Shown in pieces: positions 41,530 through 49,492 of a stretch of 64,000 nt of DNA. The stretch is from assembly GCA_963663615.1 (NCBI GenBank), contig OY760517.1, forward strand, positions 3,038,001 to 3,102,000. Direction: 5' to 3'. A program made the position numbers and the translations under genes. The notes beneath the pieces are model-generated. The model did not search any database and was not told where the DNA came from. It saw only the letters and a list, made by a program, of their open reading frames with translations. The first letter of the stretch is position 1. The number at the start of each line of letters is the position of its first letter. The stretch comes from G963663615 sp963663615 (GTDB lineage Bacteria; Bacteroidota; Ignavibacteria; Ignavibacteriales; Melioribacteraceae).

Positions 41530-42864
41530 TTACTTTCTACTTTTCAATTTACCAGACTTCATAAATCCGTCGTAATGACGCATTAGAAGATGTGATTCAA
41601 TTTGCTGCAATGTATCAAGTGCAACACCAACCATAATCAACAAACTTGTTCCACCAAAGAAAGCTGCAAAGCTACCGGATACTCCGAAGCGTGCAATAAG
41701 GTTTGGAAGAATTGCAACTATAGCAAGAAATATTGAACCAGGCAATGTAATTCTGGTAAGAATATTATCAATGAACTCTTTAGTCTGGTCACCCGGACGA
41801 ATGCCAGGTATAAATCCACCTTGTTTTTTCATATTCTCTGCAACATCCTGCGGATTAAAAGCAATCGCAGTGTAGAAATATGTAAAGAACACAATCATCA
41901 AAGCGTTGATAACCAGATATGTAATTGAAGTATAACTAAATACTCCCGCCAACCACTGAACCGCAGTACTTTCAGGCATAAATGAAATGATTGTACTTGG
42001 AAGGAACATAATTGACTGTGCAAATATAATAGGCATTACACCTGCTGTATTAACACGTAGTGGAATATATTGAGTTACGCCACCGTAAACTTTTCTGCCA
42101 ACAACACGTTTTGCATACTGTACCGGAATACGTCTTGTACCCTGAGTAATAAGAACAACACCTGCAATAATAAATACTAGCAGTATTAAAATTGCAACCT
42201 CAATAACAGGGTTTCTTGTACCTTCACGCAACAAACGATATTCATCGAACATTGCAAATGGCAAGCGGTTAATAATACCGATAAAGATAATAAGTGAAAT
42301 ACCGTTACCAATACCTTTTTCAGTAATTTGTTCACCAAGCCACATCATAAAAACTGTACCGGCAGTAAGAAAAACAACTGTTTGTACTGTAAAACCAAAT
42401 CCTTGAACTTCTACAGGAACAATAGGGATTTCCATATGCTTAAGACTGCCTAACAAAAGTGTGATACCATAAGCCTGCATAGCTGAAATAAGTACAGTAC
42501 CGTAACGGGTTAGCTGTGTAATTTTCTTTCTTCCGTCTTCCCCTTCACGTTGAAGTTTCTGGAAATATGGAACAACAGCTCCCATTAACTGAATAATAAT
42601 TGAAGCACTAATGTAAGGCATAATACCAAGTGCAAATACAGCCGCATTTTTAAAAGCACCACCCACAAACAAATCATACAAGCCCATAAGCGAATCAGAA
42701 CTTGAGTTACTCATTGCCTGCGAAAGCAAACCTGCATCAACACCGGGAAGTGTTACATGTGCACCAATCCTAACTACAATTAGAATACCAAGGGTAAAGA
42801 GAATTCTGTCTCTTAGTTCCGGTATTTTAAAAATATTTCTGAAAGTATCCTGTAATTTGCTCAT
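41530..42864 (-). CDS. secY: Protein translocase channel subunit SecY
   Basis: SecY forms the protein-conducting channel of the inner membrane. The 444 residues contain ten membrane helices, with RILFTLGILIVVRIGAHVTL at the start, the cytosolic loop GTRRIPVQYAKRVVG and MRHYDGFMKSGKLKSRK near the end. Length is normal. Its ATG overlaps the rplO stop by one base (TAATG), indicating coupling. Confidence 0.97.
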   Translation of the reverse strand: MSKLQDTFRNIFKIPELRDRILFTLGILIVVRIGAHVTLPGVDAGLLSQAMSNSSSDSLMGLYDLFVGGAFKNAAVFALGIMPYISASIIIQLMGAVVPYFQKLQREGEDGRKKITQLTRYGTVLISAMQAYGITLLLGSLKHMEIPIVPVEVQGFGFTVQTVVFLTAGTVFMMWLGEQITEKGIGNGISLIIFIGIINRLPFAMFDEYRLLREGTRNPVIEVAILILLVFIIAGVVLITQGTRRIPVQYAKRVVGRKVYGGVTQYIPLRVNTAGVMPIIFAQSIMFLPSTIISFMPESTAVQWLAGVFSYTSITYLVINALMIVFFTYFYTAIAFNPQDVAENMKKQGGFIPGIRPGDQTKEFIDNILTRITLPGSIFLAIVAILPNLIARFGVSGSFAAFFGGTSLLIMVGVALDTLQQIESHLLMRHYDGFMKSGKLKSRK

Positions 42865-43328
42865 TAAGATTTAATCTCGTTTATTGTTCCGTTAGCTGAT
42901 TCAATTTTTTCTTTTGCTGACGCACTAAATTTGTAAGCCTTAAAATCAAGCTTAGCTTTAAGATCGCCAGTTGCAAGAATTTTATATAATGTATCAATCT
43001 TGTTAATCAATCCGTTTTTAAGTAGAGTTTCCGGACCAATTAGTTCACCTTCTTTAACTTTACCATCATCAACAAGATTCTGGATAGCACAAAGGTTAAC
43101 TGCCTGATATTCAACTCTGAAATGGTTAGTAAAACCACGTTTAGGAACTCGTCTTGCAAGAGGCATCTGACCACCTTCAAACCATGCACGGTATTTAGAA
43201 CCCGAACGCGATTTCTGTCCGTTACTACCTCTTGTTGCAGTACCGCCATGACCTGAACCCTCACCACGAGCAATTCTTTTTCTGTTCTTTCTTGAACCCT
43301 GAGCGTATTTTAAGTTATGTAATTCCAT
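42864..43328 (-). CDS. rplO: Large-subunit ribosomal protein uL15
   Basis: uL15 binds 23S rRNA late in assembly. The 154 residues start MELHNLKYAQGSRKNRKRIA, with GSGHGGTATRGSNGQKSRSG and the conserved FEGGQMPLARRVPKRGF. Length and motifs are standard. It overlaps secY by one base and follows rpmD after eight bases. Confidence 0.96.
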   Translation of the reverse strand: MELHNLKYAQGSRKNRKRIARGEGSGHGGTATRGSNGQKSRSGSKYRAWFEGGQMPLARRVPKRGFTNHFRVEYQAVNLCAIQNLVDDGKVKEGELIGPETLLKNGLINKIDTLYKILATGDLKAKLDFKAYKFSASAKEKIESANGTINEIKS

Positions 43329-43336
43329 TTATACAC

Positions 43337-43525
43337 CTATTCTTCAATTTCTTCAACTGTTACCAAATGCGCTACTTTTTTAACCATACCTCTAATCTGT
43401 GGGTTATCAGGTTTTTCAGTAGTGTAATTAGGACGACCCAAACCAAGTGCTTCAATAGTACGCTTCTGATCCTTTGGTCTGTCAATAATGCTACGTGTCT
43501 GTGTTATTTTTAATTTTTTACTCAT
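43337..43525 (-). CDS. rpmD: Large-subunit ribosomal protein uL30
   Basis: The 62-residue protein reads KLKITQTRSIIDRPKDQKRT and ALGLGRPNYTTEKPDNPQIR, typical of bacterial uL30. It lies between rpsE (13 bases) and rplO (8 bases), the normal place. Confidence 0.95.
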   Translation of the reverse strand: MSKKLKITQTRSIIDRPKDQKRTIEALGLGRPNYTTEKPDNPQIRGMVKKVAHLVTVEEIEE

Positions 43526-43538
43526 GCTCTCCTCAACC

Positions 43539-44045
43539 TTACGCGTTAAACAATTCCGAAACCTTCATACCACGTTTTTTAGCCATAGTTACAGCATCAA
43601 TAAGAGACTGCAAACCAGCAAGAGTAGCTTTAACCTGATTGTGAGGGTTACTTGAACCAAGTGATTTAGTAAGGATATCCTGTACACCAACAGATTCAAG
43701 AACAGCACGCACACCGCCACCAGCAATAAGTCCGGTACCAGGAGAAGCAGGTTTCAACAACACTCTGCCAGCACCATATTTACCAATGATTTCATGAGGG
43801 ATAGTACCTTTAACCAAAGGAATTTTGTAAACATTTTTCTTGGCGTCATCTATACCTTTGGAAATTGCATCAGTTACTTCATTAGCTTTTCCCAATCCAA
43901 CACCAACATGTCCAAGTCCGTCACCAACAACAACAATTGCATTAAAACTGAAGCGTCTACCACCCTTCACAACTTTGGCAACCCTGTTGATCTGAACAAC
44001 TTTTTCTTTTAATCCTTCTATACCGCTAACTTTCTTAGGCTTCAA
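43539..44045 (-). CDS. rpsE: Small-subunit ribosomal protein uS5
   Basis: uS5 acts in decoding fidelity and mRNA unwinding at the entry tunnel. The 168 residues include LKEKVVQINRVAKVVKGGRR, VVVGDGLGHVGVGLGKANEV and GIIAGG-like GLIAGGGVRAVLESVGVQDI. It begins 53 bases after the tRNA-Gln gene, so its message must be separated from the tRNA by processing. Confidence 0.97.
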   Translation of the reverse strand: MKPKKVSGIEGLKEKVVQINRVAKVVKGGRRFSFNAIVVVGDGLGHVGVGLGKANEVTDAISKGIDDAKKNVYKIPLVKGTIPHEIIGKYGAGRVLLKPASPGTGLIAGGGVRAVLESVGVQDILTKSLGSSNPHNQVKATLAGLQSLIDAVTMAKKRGMKVSELFNA

Positions 44046-44097
44046 TTTAATCTCCTATGATACAAATATCTTATAATTTCCGGGTATTTAGTTTTTG

Positions 44098-44168
44098 CTG
44101 CCGGAAGAGGATTCGAACCTCTACAGACGCCTCCAAAGGGCGTAGTCCTACCATTAGACGATCCGGCA
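44098..44168 (-). tRNA. tRNA-Gln (anticodon UUG)
   Basis: The minus strand folds as a complete cloverleaf of 71 bases: acceptor stem TGCCGGA/TCCGGCA, D stem GTCT/GGAC, anticodon stem ACGCC/GGCGT with loop CTTTGGA (anticodon TTG), variable CTGT and T arm AGAGG-TTCGAAT-CCTCT. The weak first pair U1-A72 and discriminator G73 are normal Gln identity features. CCA is not encoded. It lies in the 129-base gap between rplR and rpsE in the same orientation, so it is probably cut out of the spc transcript. Confidence 0.95.
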
Positions 44169-44174
44169 TCAAAA

Positions 44175-44540
44175 TTAAAACTGTAAACCACCTTTTCTTG
44201 CACCGTCGGCAACTGCTTTTACTCTACCATGATAAAGGTATCCGTTTCTATCGAATACAACAGTATTAATGTTTTTATCAAGAGCTTTTTTTGCAACATG
44301 TTCACCAACTACTTCACTAATGGCAATTTTACCTTTAGCATCTTTTAATTTTTCTTCAAGTTCTTTATCCTTTGAAGAAGCTGCAACCAGTGTGGCACCA
44401 ACAGTGTCATCGATAAGCTGCACATAAACATTAGTCAAACTTCTAAAAACTGACATTCTTGGTTTTTCAGTAGTACCAGATATTTTTTTACGCACACTGG
44501 CTTTTTTCAGAAGTCTTCTTTTATTATCTTTTTTAATCAT
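44175..44540 (-). CDS. rplR: Large-subunit ribosomal protein uL18
   Basis: uL18 binds 5S rRNA. The 121 residues match the family: KPRMSVFRSLTNVYVQLIDD, then VVFDRNGYLYHGRVKAVADG and ARKGGLQF at the end. The stop lies only six bases before the 5' end of the tRNA-Gln gene, so RNase P cleavage would cut right after the rplR stop codon. Confidence 0.96.
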   Translation of the reverse strand: MIKKDNKRRLLKKASVRKKISGTTEKPRMSVFRSLTNVYVQLIDDTVGATLVAASSKDKELEEKLKDAKGKIAISEVVGEHVAKKALDKNINTVVFDRNGYLYHGRVKAVADGARKGGLQF

Positions 44541-44563
44541 TTCAGTCCAATCTCCAAAATCAA

Positions 44564-45100
44564 TTATTTACCAGCAGCCTTACCAGCTTTTCTAACGATA
44601 ACTTCATTTTTATACTTAATACCTTTTCCTTTATAAGGCTCAGGTTTTCTGAAAGATCTAATTTTTGATGCTACCAAACCAACAAGCTGTTTATCGTAAC
44701 CAGAAACCTTAATCTGGTTGTTAGCAGGTATTTCAAGTTTTACACCTTCAGGAGGCATAAAATATATTGGATGAGAATATCCAAGGTTAAGCAGAAGGTT
44801 TTCACCTTTTAGTTCTGCACGATAACCTACACCAACAATTTCCAGTTCCTTGGCATAACCTTCGGTAACACCAATAACCATGTTATTTATAAGAGCTCTG
44901 GTTAAACCATGAAGAGCTTTATTTTCTCTCGTATCGTTTGGACGCTTAACAACAATTTCGGCTTCGTTAACTTCAACTTCCATATTAGGATGAACTTTGG
45001 CAGTAAGTTCGCCAAGTTTACCTTTAACGGTAATTACACCATCTTTAAGCTCAACTTTAACGTCTTTAATTTCAACCGGTTTTTTACCTATACGTGACAC
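44564..45100 (-). CDS. rplF: Large-subunit ribosomal protein uL6
   Basis: uL6 lies near the factor-binding site. The 178 residues start MSRIGKKPVEIKDVKVELKD and end with KPEPYKGKGIKYKNEVIVRK, the conserved C-terminal signature. Standard length. It follows rpsH after 22 bases. Confidence 0.97.
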   Translation of the reverse strand: MSRIGKKPVEIKDVKVELKDGVITVKGKLGELTAKVHPNMEVEVNEAEIVVKRPNDTRENKALHGLTRALINNMVIGVTEGYAKELEIVGVGYRAELKGENLLLNLGYSHPIYFMPPEGVKLEIPANNQIKVSGYDKQLVGLVASKIRSFRKPEPYKGKGIKYKNEVIVRKAGKAAGK

Positions 45101-45122
45101 TTCATTACCTCGTCGCTTATAA

Positions 45123-45518
45123 TTACCAAATATGACAAATTACTTCGCCACCAACATTTTCGGCTTTTGCCTGCTTATCGGATAACAAACCCTTGGAAGT
45201 AGAGATAACCGCAATACCCAAACCATTATAAACTCTTGGGATACTATCTTTATCTACATACTGACGTAAACCAGGTTTGCTTATTTTCTTAAGACCACTG
45301 ATTGATGGAATTCCGTCTATATACTGTAAGTTAACACGAAGTACATTCTGTTTGTTATCTTCAGCAACACTATAATCTTTAATAAATTTATATTCTTGAA
45401 GAATTCCAGACAAAGTAACTTTCATTTTCGATGAAGGCATTTCAACATATTTTTTTCTTGCCCCAATCGCATTTCTTAATCTTGTCAAATAATCTGCTAT
45501 CGGATCAGTAACTGGCAT
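45123..45518 (-). CDS. rpsH: Small-subunit ribosomal protein uS8
   Basis: uS8 organises the central domain of 16S rRNA and, in E. coli, represses the spc operon. The 131 residues read MPVTDPIADYLTRLRNAIGA, KPGLRQYVDKDSIPRVYNGL and GIAVISTSKGLLSDKQAKAE. AGGAG precedes the ATG. It follows rpsN after 17 bases. Confidence 0.97.
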   Translation of the reverse strand: MPVTDPIADYLTRLRNAIGARKKYVEMPSSKMKVTLSGILQEYKFIKDYSVAEDNKQNVLRVNLQYIDGIPSISGLKKISKPGLRQYVDKDSIPRVYNGLGIAVISTSKGLLSDKQAKAENVGGEVICHIW

Positions 45519-45535
45519 TTACAAATCTCCTATCT

Positions 45536-45805
45536 TTACCAACTGGCCTTTTTTAATCCAGGAATCTCACCCTTCAAAGCCATTTCTCTTAAAACTAGTC
45601 TTGATATACCAAATTTTCTATAATATGCTCTTGGACGATCAGTAATCTGGCATCTGTTTTTTAATCTAACTGGTGAAGCATTTTTCGGTAGTTTCTGTAA
45701 AGCTTCGTAATCACCATTTTCTTTTAATTCTTTTCTTTTCGCTGCAAATTTTTCAACCAATTTCTGTCTTTTTGCATTGCGGGCGCTCAAACACTTTCTT
45801 GACAT
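45536..45805 (-). CDS. rpsN: Small-subunit ribosomal protein uS14, zinc-free long form
   Basis: The 89 residues lack the CxxC pairs of the short zinc-binding form and carry NRCQITDRPRAYYRKFGISR. This is the long C-minus type found in most Bacteroidota and Proteobacteria. It lies between rplE (7 bases) and rpsH. Confidence 0.96.
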   Translation of the reverse strand: MSRKCLSARNAKRQKLVEKFAAKRKELKENGDYEALQKLPKNASPVRLKNRCQITDRPRAYYRKFGISRLVLREMALKGEIPGLKKASW

Positions 45806-45812
45806 CTTCTAC

Positions 45813-46457
45813 CTAATTTTGTTGAATTTCTTTTTTTCTAAACGGAACACCAAACGACTTTAACAGCTCGTATGCTTCCTTGTCAGTTTTTGCAGTAGTA
45901 ACGAACGTAATGTCGAACCCAAATATTCTGCTAACCTTGTCAACATTTATTTCAGGGAACACAATCTGTTCTTTTATACCAAGCGAATAGTTACCTTTAC
46001 CATCGAAAGATTTATCGGAAACTCCTCTAAAGTCACGAACCCTGGGAAGGGTTACAGAAACAAATCTATCAAGGAATTCATACATCATTTTCTTTCTTAG
46101 AGTAACTTTGGCACCTATTTTCATTTTTTCACGAAGCTTGAAGTTCGAGATAGATTTTCTTGATAATCTAATACTCGCTTTTTGTCCCGTAATAGTTTCC
46201 AGGTCCTTCACAGCCTCTTCCAAAAGTTTAGGGTCCTGCACAGCTTCGCCAACACCAACATTCAGAACTATCTTTTCAAGTTTTGGAACTTCCATAATAT
46301 TGCCATAGGCAAATTTTTCACGAAGTTTAGGAATCACTTCATCCTTGTACTTGTTAAATAACCTTGCCGGAACCGCTTGTTCTACAACTGCTTCTGCAGT
46401 TTCTGCCTGCTGTTCATTACCGGCTTTCTGTTTTGTATTCTTTTCTTTTTTAGCCAT
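45813..46457 (-). CDS. rplE: Large-subunit ribosomal protein uL5 with N-terminal extension
   Basis: uL5 binds 5S rRNA and contacts uS13. Residues about 31-214 are a normal L5 (RLFNKYKDEVIPKLREKFAY, KIVLNVGVGEAVQDPKLLEE, DRFVSVTLPRVRDFRG). Residues 1-30 (MAKKEKNTKQKAGNEQQAET and AEAVVEQAVP) are extra compared with the usual 180-residue form and look disordered. The extension could be real or a start-site choice, but no better internal start is apparent. Confidence 0.95.
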   Translation of the reverse strand: MAKKEKNTKQKAGNEQQAETAEAVVEQAVPARLFNKYKDEVIPKLREKFAYGNIMEVPKLEKIVLNVGVGEAVQDPKLLEEAVKDLETITGQKASIRLSRKSISNFKLREKMKIGAKVTLRKKMMYEFLDRFVSVTLPRVRDFRGVSDKSFDGKGNYSLGIKEQIVFPEINVDKVSRIFGFDITFVTTAKTDKEAYELLKSFGVPFRKKEIQQN

Positions 46458-46478
46458 TTCTCAAACTCTGTCTTACAA

Positions 46479-46802
46479 TTACAGTATTTCGTTGCTTCGT
46501 TTACTTAATCTTACGTTTTTACGTTTACCGGTTTTTTCATCAATAATTGTTTTCTTACCAATTCTTGTAGGTTCACCAGTTACAGGATCAATAACCATAA
46601 CATTTGAAGCGTTAATAGGAGCTTCTTTTTCGATTATTCCACCCTGAGGATTACTTTGACTTGGTTTTGTATGACGTTTACGCATATTAACGCCTTCAAC
46701 AATCACCCTTTCCATTTCAGGGAACACCTTCAATACTTTTCCGGTATTTCCTTTATCGTTACCGGCAATAACCATTACTTTATCATCTTTACGAATCTTC
46801 AT
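46479..46802 (-). CDS. rplX: Large-subunit ribosomal protein uL24
   Basis: uL24 starts 50S assembly. The 107 residues begin MKIRKDDKVMVIAGNDKGNT with a KOW motif (DKVMVIAGNDKGNTGKVLKV), then RKRHTKPSQSNPQGGIIEKE and MVIDPVTGEPTRIG. Typical length. It follows rplN after 17 bases. Confidence 0.96.
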   Translation of the reverse strand: MKIRKDDKVMVIAGNDKGNTGKVLKVFPEMERVIVEGVNMRKRHTKPSQSNPQGGIIEKEAPINASNVMVIDPVTGEPTRIGKKTIIDEKTGKRKNVRLSKRSNEIL

Positions 46803-46819
46803 CCTAAAAATCCTTTATT

Positions 46820-47188
46820 TTATAAAACCTCAGGAGCAAGGGAAATAATTTTCATAAACTTTTTATCTCGAAGTTCTCTCGCAACAGGGCCAAAAATACG
46901 GGTTCCTCTTGGTTCATTATTAGCGTTAAGTAATACTGCTGCGTTTTCGTCGAAACGTATATAAGAACCATCTTTGCGTCTAATCTCTTTAGCTGTTCTA
47001 ACAATTACAGCACGCGATACTTCACCTTTCTTTACACCACCGTTTGGCAGGGCAGCTTTTACAGAAACAACGACCAGATCACCTACACTGGCATATCTTC
47101 TGCTACTACCGCCAAGAACCCTGATGCATCGAACTTTCTTTGCGCCTGAATTATCAGCAACTGTTAAATTGGTTTCTTCCTGAATCAT
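46820..47188 (-). CDS. rplN: Large-subunit ribosomal protein uL14
   Basis: The 122 residues show MIQEETNLTVADNSGAKKVR, VSVKAALPNGGVKKGEVSRA and FDENAAVLLNANNEPRGTRI, all canonical. AGGAGATAGCT precedes the ATG as a good ribosome binding site. It follows rpsQ after 29 bases. Confidence 0.97.
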   Translation of the reverse strand: MIQEETNLTVADNSGAKKVRCIRVLGGSSRRYASVGDLVVVSVKAALPNGGVKKGEVSRAVIVRTAKEIRRKDGSYIRFDENAAVLLNANNEPRGTRIFGPVARELRDKKFMKIISLAPEVL

Positions 47189-47217
47189 TTTTAGCTATCT
47201 CCTAAACAATAACACTA

Positions 47218-47487
47218 TTACTTGGCTTTTTCTACCACTTCAACGAGACGCCAGTTTTTATTTTTACTTAATGGACGAGTTTCCATTATTTTAACTGTAT
47301 CTCCAATGCCGCATTCATTATTCTCATCGTGCGCCATCAACTTCGTTGTTTTCTTAAAATACTTTTTATAAATAGGGTGTGCTACTTTTCTTTCAATAGA
47401 AACAAGAATGCTTCTATCCATTTTATCACTAACAACAACACCTACTCTTGTTTTTCTCAATCCGCGTGTTTTCATCTCAGGTAACAA
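47218..47487 (-). CDS. rpsQ: Small-subunit ribosomal protein uS17
   Basis: The 89-residue protein reads TRGLRKTRVGVVVSDKMDRS, KVAHPIYKKYFKKTTKLMAH and IMETRPLSKNKNWRLVEVVE, typical of uS17. AGGAG precedes the start. It follows rpmC after nine bases. Confidence 0.96.
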   Translation of the reverse strand: MLPEMKTRGLRKTRVGVVVSDKMDRSILVSIERKVAHPIYKKYFKKTTKLMAHDENNECGIGDTVKIMETRPLSKNKNWRLVEVVEKAK

Positions 47488-47496
47488 CTCCTATAA

Positions 47497-47709
47497 TTAT
47501 TTCTTCTCTTCAGAAGTTTTTTCCATACTGCGTTCTTTAAGTATAGTTTTCATTCTAGCAACATCGCGACGAGCATCTTTAAGTTTAGCTGTATTGGTAA
47601 GGTTTTTCAACTCATTCTGGAAGTTAAGCTCTACCAGATTGTTTTCTTCCTCAACAATTCTTTTATCCAGCTCGGCATCGGTCATTTCGCGAATTTCTTC
47701 TATCTTCAT
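47497..47709 (-). CDS. rpmC: Large-subunit ribosomal protein uL29
   Basis: The 70-residue helical-hairpin protein has MKIEEIREMTDAELDKRIVE and LKDARRDVARMKTILKERSM, matching uL29, which lines the peptide exit tunnel. It lies between rplP (15 bases) and rpsQ. Confidence 0.95.
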   Translation of the reverse strand: MKIEEIREMTDAELDKRIVEEENNLVELNFQNELKNLTNTAKLKDARRDVARMKTILKERSMEKTSEEKK

Positions 47710-47724
47710 AATACCAAATCCTTA

Positions 47725-48141
47725 TTATTCGTAATCCGGTCTTGTAACAATTTTTGTTTTAATTGGCAGCTTATATGATGCAAGCTTTAACGCTTTATGA
47801 GCAAGCTCTTTTGGTACACCTGCTATTTCAAACATAATTCTGCCAGGTCTTACCACAGCAACCCAAAATTCTGGGGTACCTTTACCTTTACCCATACGAG
47901 TTTCGAGAGGTTTTTTAGTTACAGGTTTGTCCGGAAATATTCTAATCCAGATTTTACCATCTCTCTTGGTTGTTCTAGAAAGAGCAATCCTGCAAGCTTC
48001 AATCTGACGGCTGGTAATCCAACCTGCATCCAAAGCTTTCAAACCGAAATCACCAAAATCAATTCTGCTTCCGCGCCAGGCCTTACCTCTTCTATGACCT
48101 CTGTGTACTCTTCTGTATTTTACTCTTTTAGGCATTAACAT
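47725..48141 (-). CDS. rplP: Large-subunit ribosomal protein uL16
   Basis: uL16 helps place A-site tRNA. The 138 residues begin MLMPKRVKYRRVHRGHRRGK, with ALDAGWITSRQIEACRIALS, RIFPDKPVTKKPLETRMGKG and WVAVVRPGRIMFEIAGVPKE. All standard. It follows rpsC after 21 bases. Confidence 0.97.
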   Translation of the reverse strand: MLMPKRVKYRRVHRGHRRGKAWRGSRIDFGDFGLKALDAGWITSRQIEACRIALSRTTKRDGKIWIRIFPDKPVTKKPLETRMGKGKGTPEFWVAVVRPGRIMFEIAGVPKELAHKALKLASYKLPIKTKIVTRPDYE

Positions 48142-48162
48142 AGTCAGAAACTCCTGTTCTCA

Positions 48163-48804
48163 TTAGTCAGATAATCGTTTACCAAGTATTTCACCGTTAC
48201 AAATCCATACTTTAATGCCGATAGCTCCGTAAATGGTCTGTGCTGTTGCAGTAGCATAATCAATGTCCGCACGAATAGTATGAAGAGGTATTCTTCCTTC
48301 TTTATACTGTTCGGTTCTTGCCATCTCAGCACCACCTAAACGACCTGAGCACATAATTCTTATTCCTTCAGCACCCATTCTTAAAGCAGTAGTAATAGAC
48401 GATTTCATAGCACGTCTGAAAGAGACTCTGCCTTTAAGCTGCTGTGCAATATTTTCAGCAACAAGATTAGCATCAAGTTCCGGTCTTTTTATTTCACTTA
48501 TCTGAACCTTAACTTCTTTATTAGTTATACTTTTCAATTCCTGTTCTAACTGGCTAATTTCCTTACCACTTTTACCAATAACTACACCAGGACGTGAAGT
48601 ATGAATTGTAAGGATAATATTTTTTGATGTACGATCAATTATAATTCTGGATATTCCAGCTTTTTGTAATCTTTTTCTAATGTACATCCGCAATTTGCGA
48701 TCTTCAAGCAATTTTGCTGTGTAGGATTTATTTTCGTACCAGTTCGATTCCCATCCGCGAATTACACCTACTCTAAAACCTATTGGATTTGTCTTCTGAC
48801 CCAA
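48163..48804 (-). CDS. rpsC: Small-subunit ribosomal protein uS3
   Basis: uS3 forms part of the mRNA entry channel. The 213 residues show MGQKTNPIGFRVGVIRGWES, a KH domain with RPGVVIGKSGKEISQLEQEL and the C-terminal domain GAEGIRIMCSGRLGGAEMAR. Length normal, with a short tail. It follows rplV after 17 bases. Confidence 0.97.
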   Translation of the reverse strand: MGQKTNPIGFRVGVIRGWESNWYENKSYTAKLLEDRKLRMYIRKRLQKAGISRIIIDRTSKNIILTIHTSRPGVVIGKSGKEISQLEQELKSITNKEVKVQISEIKRPELDANLVAENIAQQLKGRVSFRRAMKSSITTALRMGAEGIRIMCSGRLGGAEMARTEQYKEGRIPLHTIRADIDYATATAQTIYGAIGIKVWICNGEILGKRLSD

Positions 48805-48821
48805 AAAAAGCCTCCTGAATT

Positions 48822-49166
48822 TTAACTTTTCGTTGCAACCACAATTGTCAAATGATTTGATCTTTTCCTAATTCTGTACGCGCGACCCATTGGCGCCGGT
48901 AACATTCTTTTCAGATGCGGACCTGCGTTCACAAATACTTCCTTAACGTAAAGATCAGAAGTATCAGCGTCTAACTCTTCATCTTTCTGATAAAGATTAG
49001 CAACCGCAGATTTCAAAACTTTTTCTGCATATTTAGCAGCCAACTGAGGGCTGAAATGTAGTATCTCCATCGCCTTATCAACCGATTTTCCACGTATCAT
49101 GTCAACTACAAGTCTCATCTTACGAGGCGAGGATCCTATATGTCTGTGTAATGCTTTAGCTTCCAT
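48822..49166 (-). CDS. rplV: Large-subunit ribosomal protein uL22
   Basis: uL22 lines the exit tunnel and forms part of the macrolide region. The 114 residues read MEAKALHRHIGSSPRKMRLV, the tunnel loop HLKRMLPAPMGRAYRIRKRS and NHLTIVVATKS. The loop is of normal length, with no insertion of the kind tied to macrolide resistance. It follows rpsS after 26 bases. Confidence 0.96.
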   Translation of the reverse strand: MEAKALHRHIGSSPRKMRLVVDMIRGKSVDKAMEILHFSPQLAAKYAEKVLKSAVANLYQKDEELDADTSDLYVKEVFVNAGPHLKRMLPAPMGRAYRIRKRSNHLTIVVATKS

Positions 49167-49192
49167 TTAATTCTTTCCTCAACTAAAAAACT

Positions 49193-49480
49193 TTATTTTT
49201 TCTTGGATGCCTTTTCTGCTTTGGTACCAGGGTGGCCTCTAAAAATACGAGTTGGTGCAAATTCTCCCAACTTATGACCTACCATGTTTTCCGATACATA
49301 AACCGGAATCATTTTGTTACCATTATGCACTGCAACTGTGTGTCCAACAAAATCCGGAGATATTGTGCTGGCACGTGACCAGGTTTTAACAATCTTCTTC
49401 TGTCCTGTTTCGTTAAGCTTATCAATTTTACTTAAAAGTTTATAATCTATAAACGGACCTTTTTTAATTGATCTTGGCAT
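49193..49480 (-). CDS. rpsS: Small-subunit ribosomal protein uS19
   Basis: The 95 residues have MPRSIKKGPFIDYKLLSKID, TISPDFVGHTVAVHNGNKMI and NMVGHKLGEFAPTRIFRGHP, typical uS19 of the head. It follows rplB after 12 bases. Confidence 0.97.
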   Translation of the reverse strand: MPRSIKKGPFIDYKLLSKIDKLNETGQKKIVKTWSRASTISPDFVGHTVAVHNGNKMIPVYVSENMVGHKLGEFAPTRIFRGHPGTKAEKASKKK

Positions 49481-49492
49481 ACCTAATCTCTA

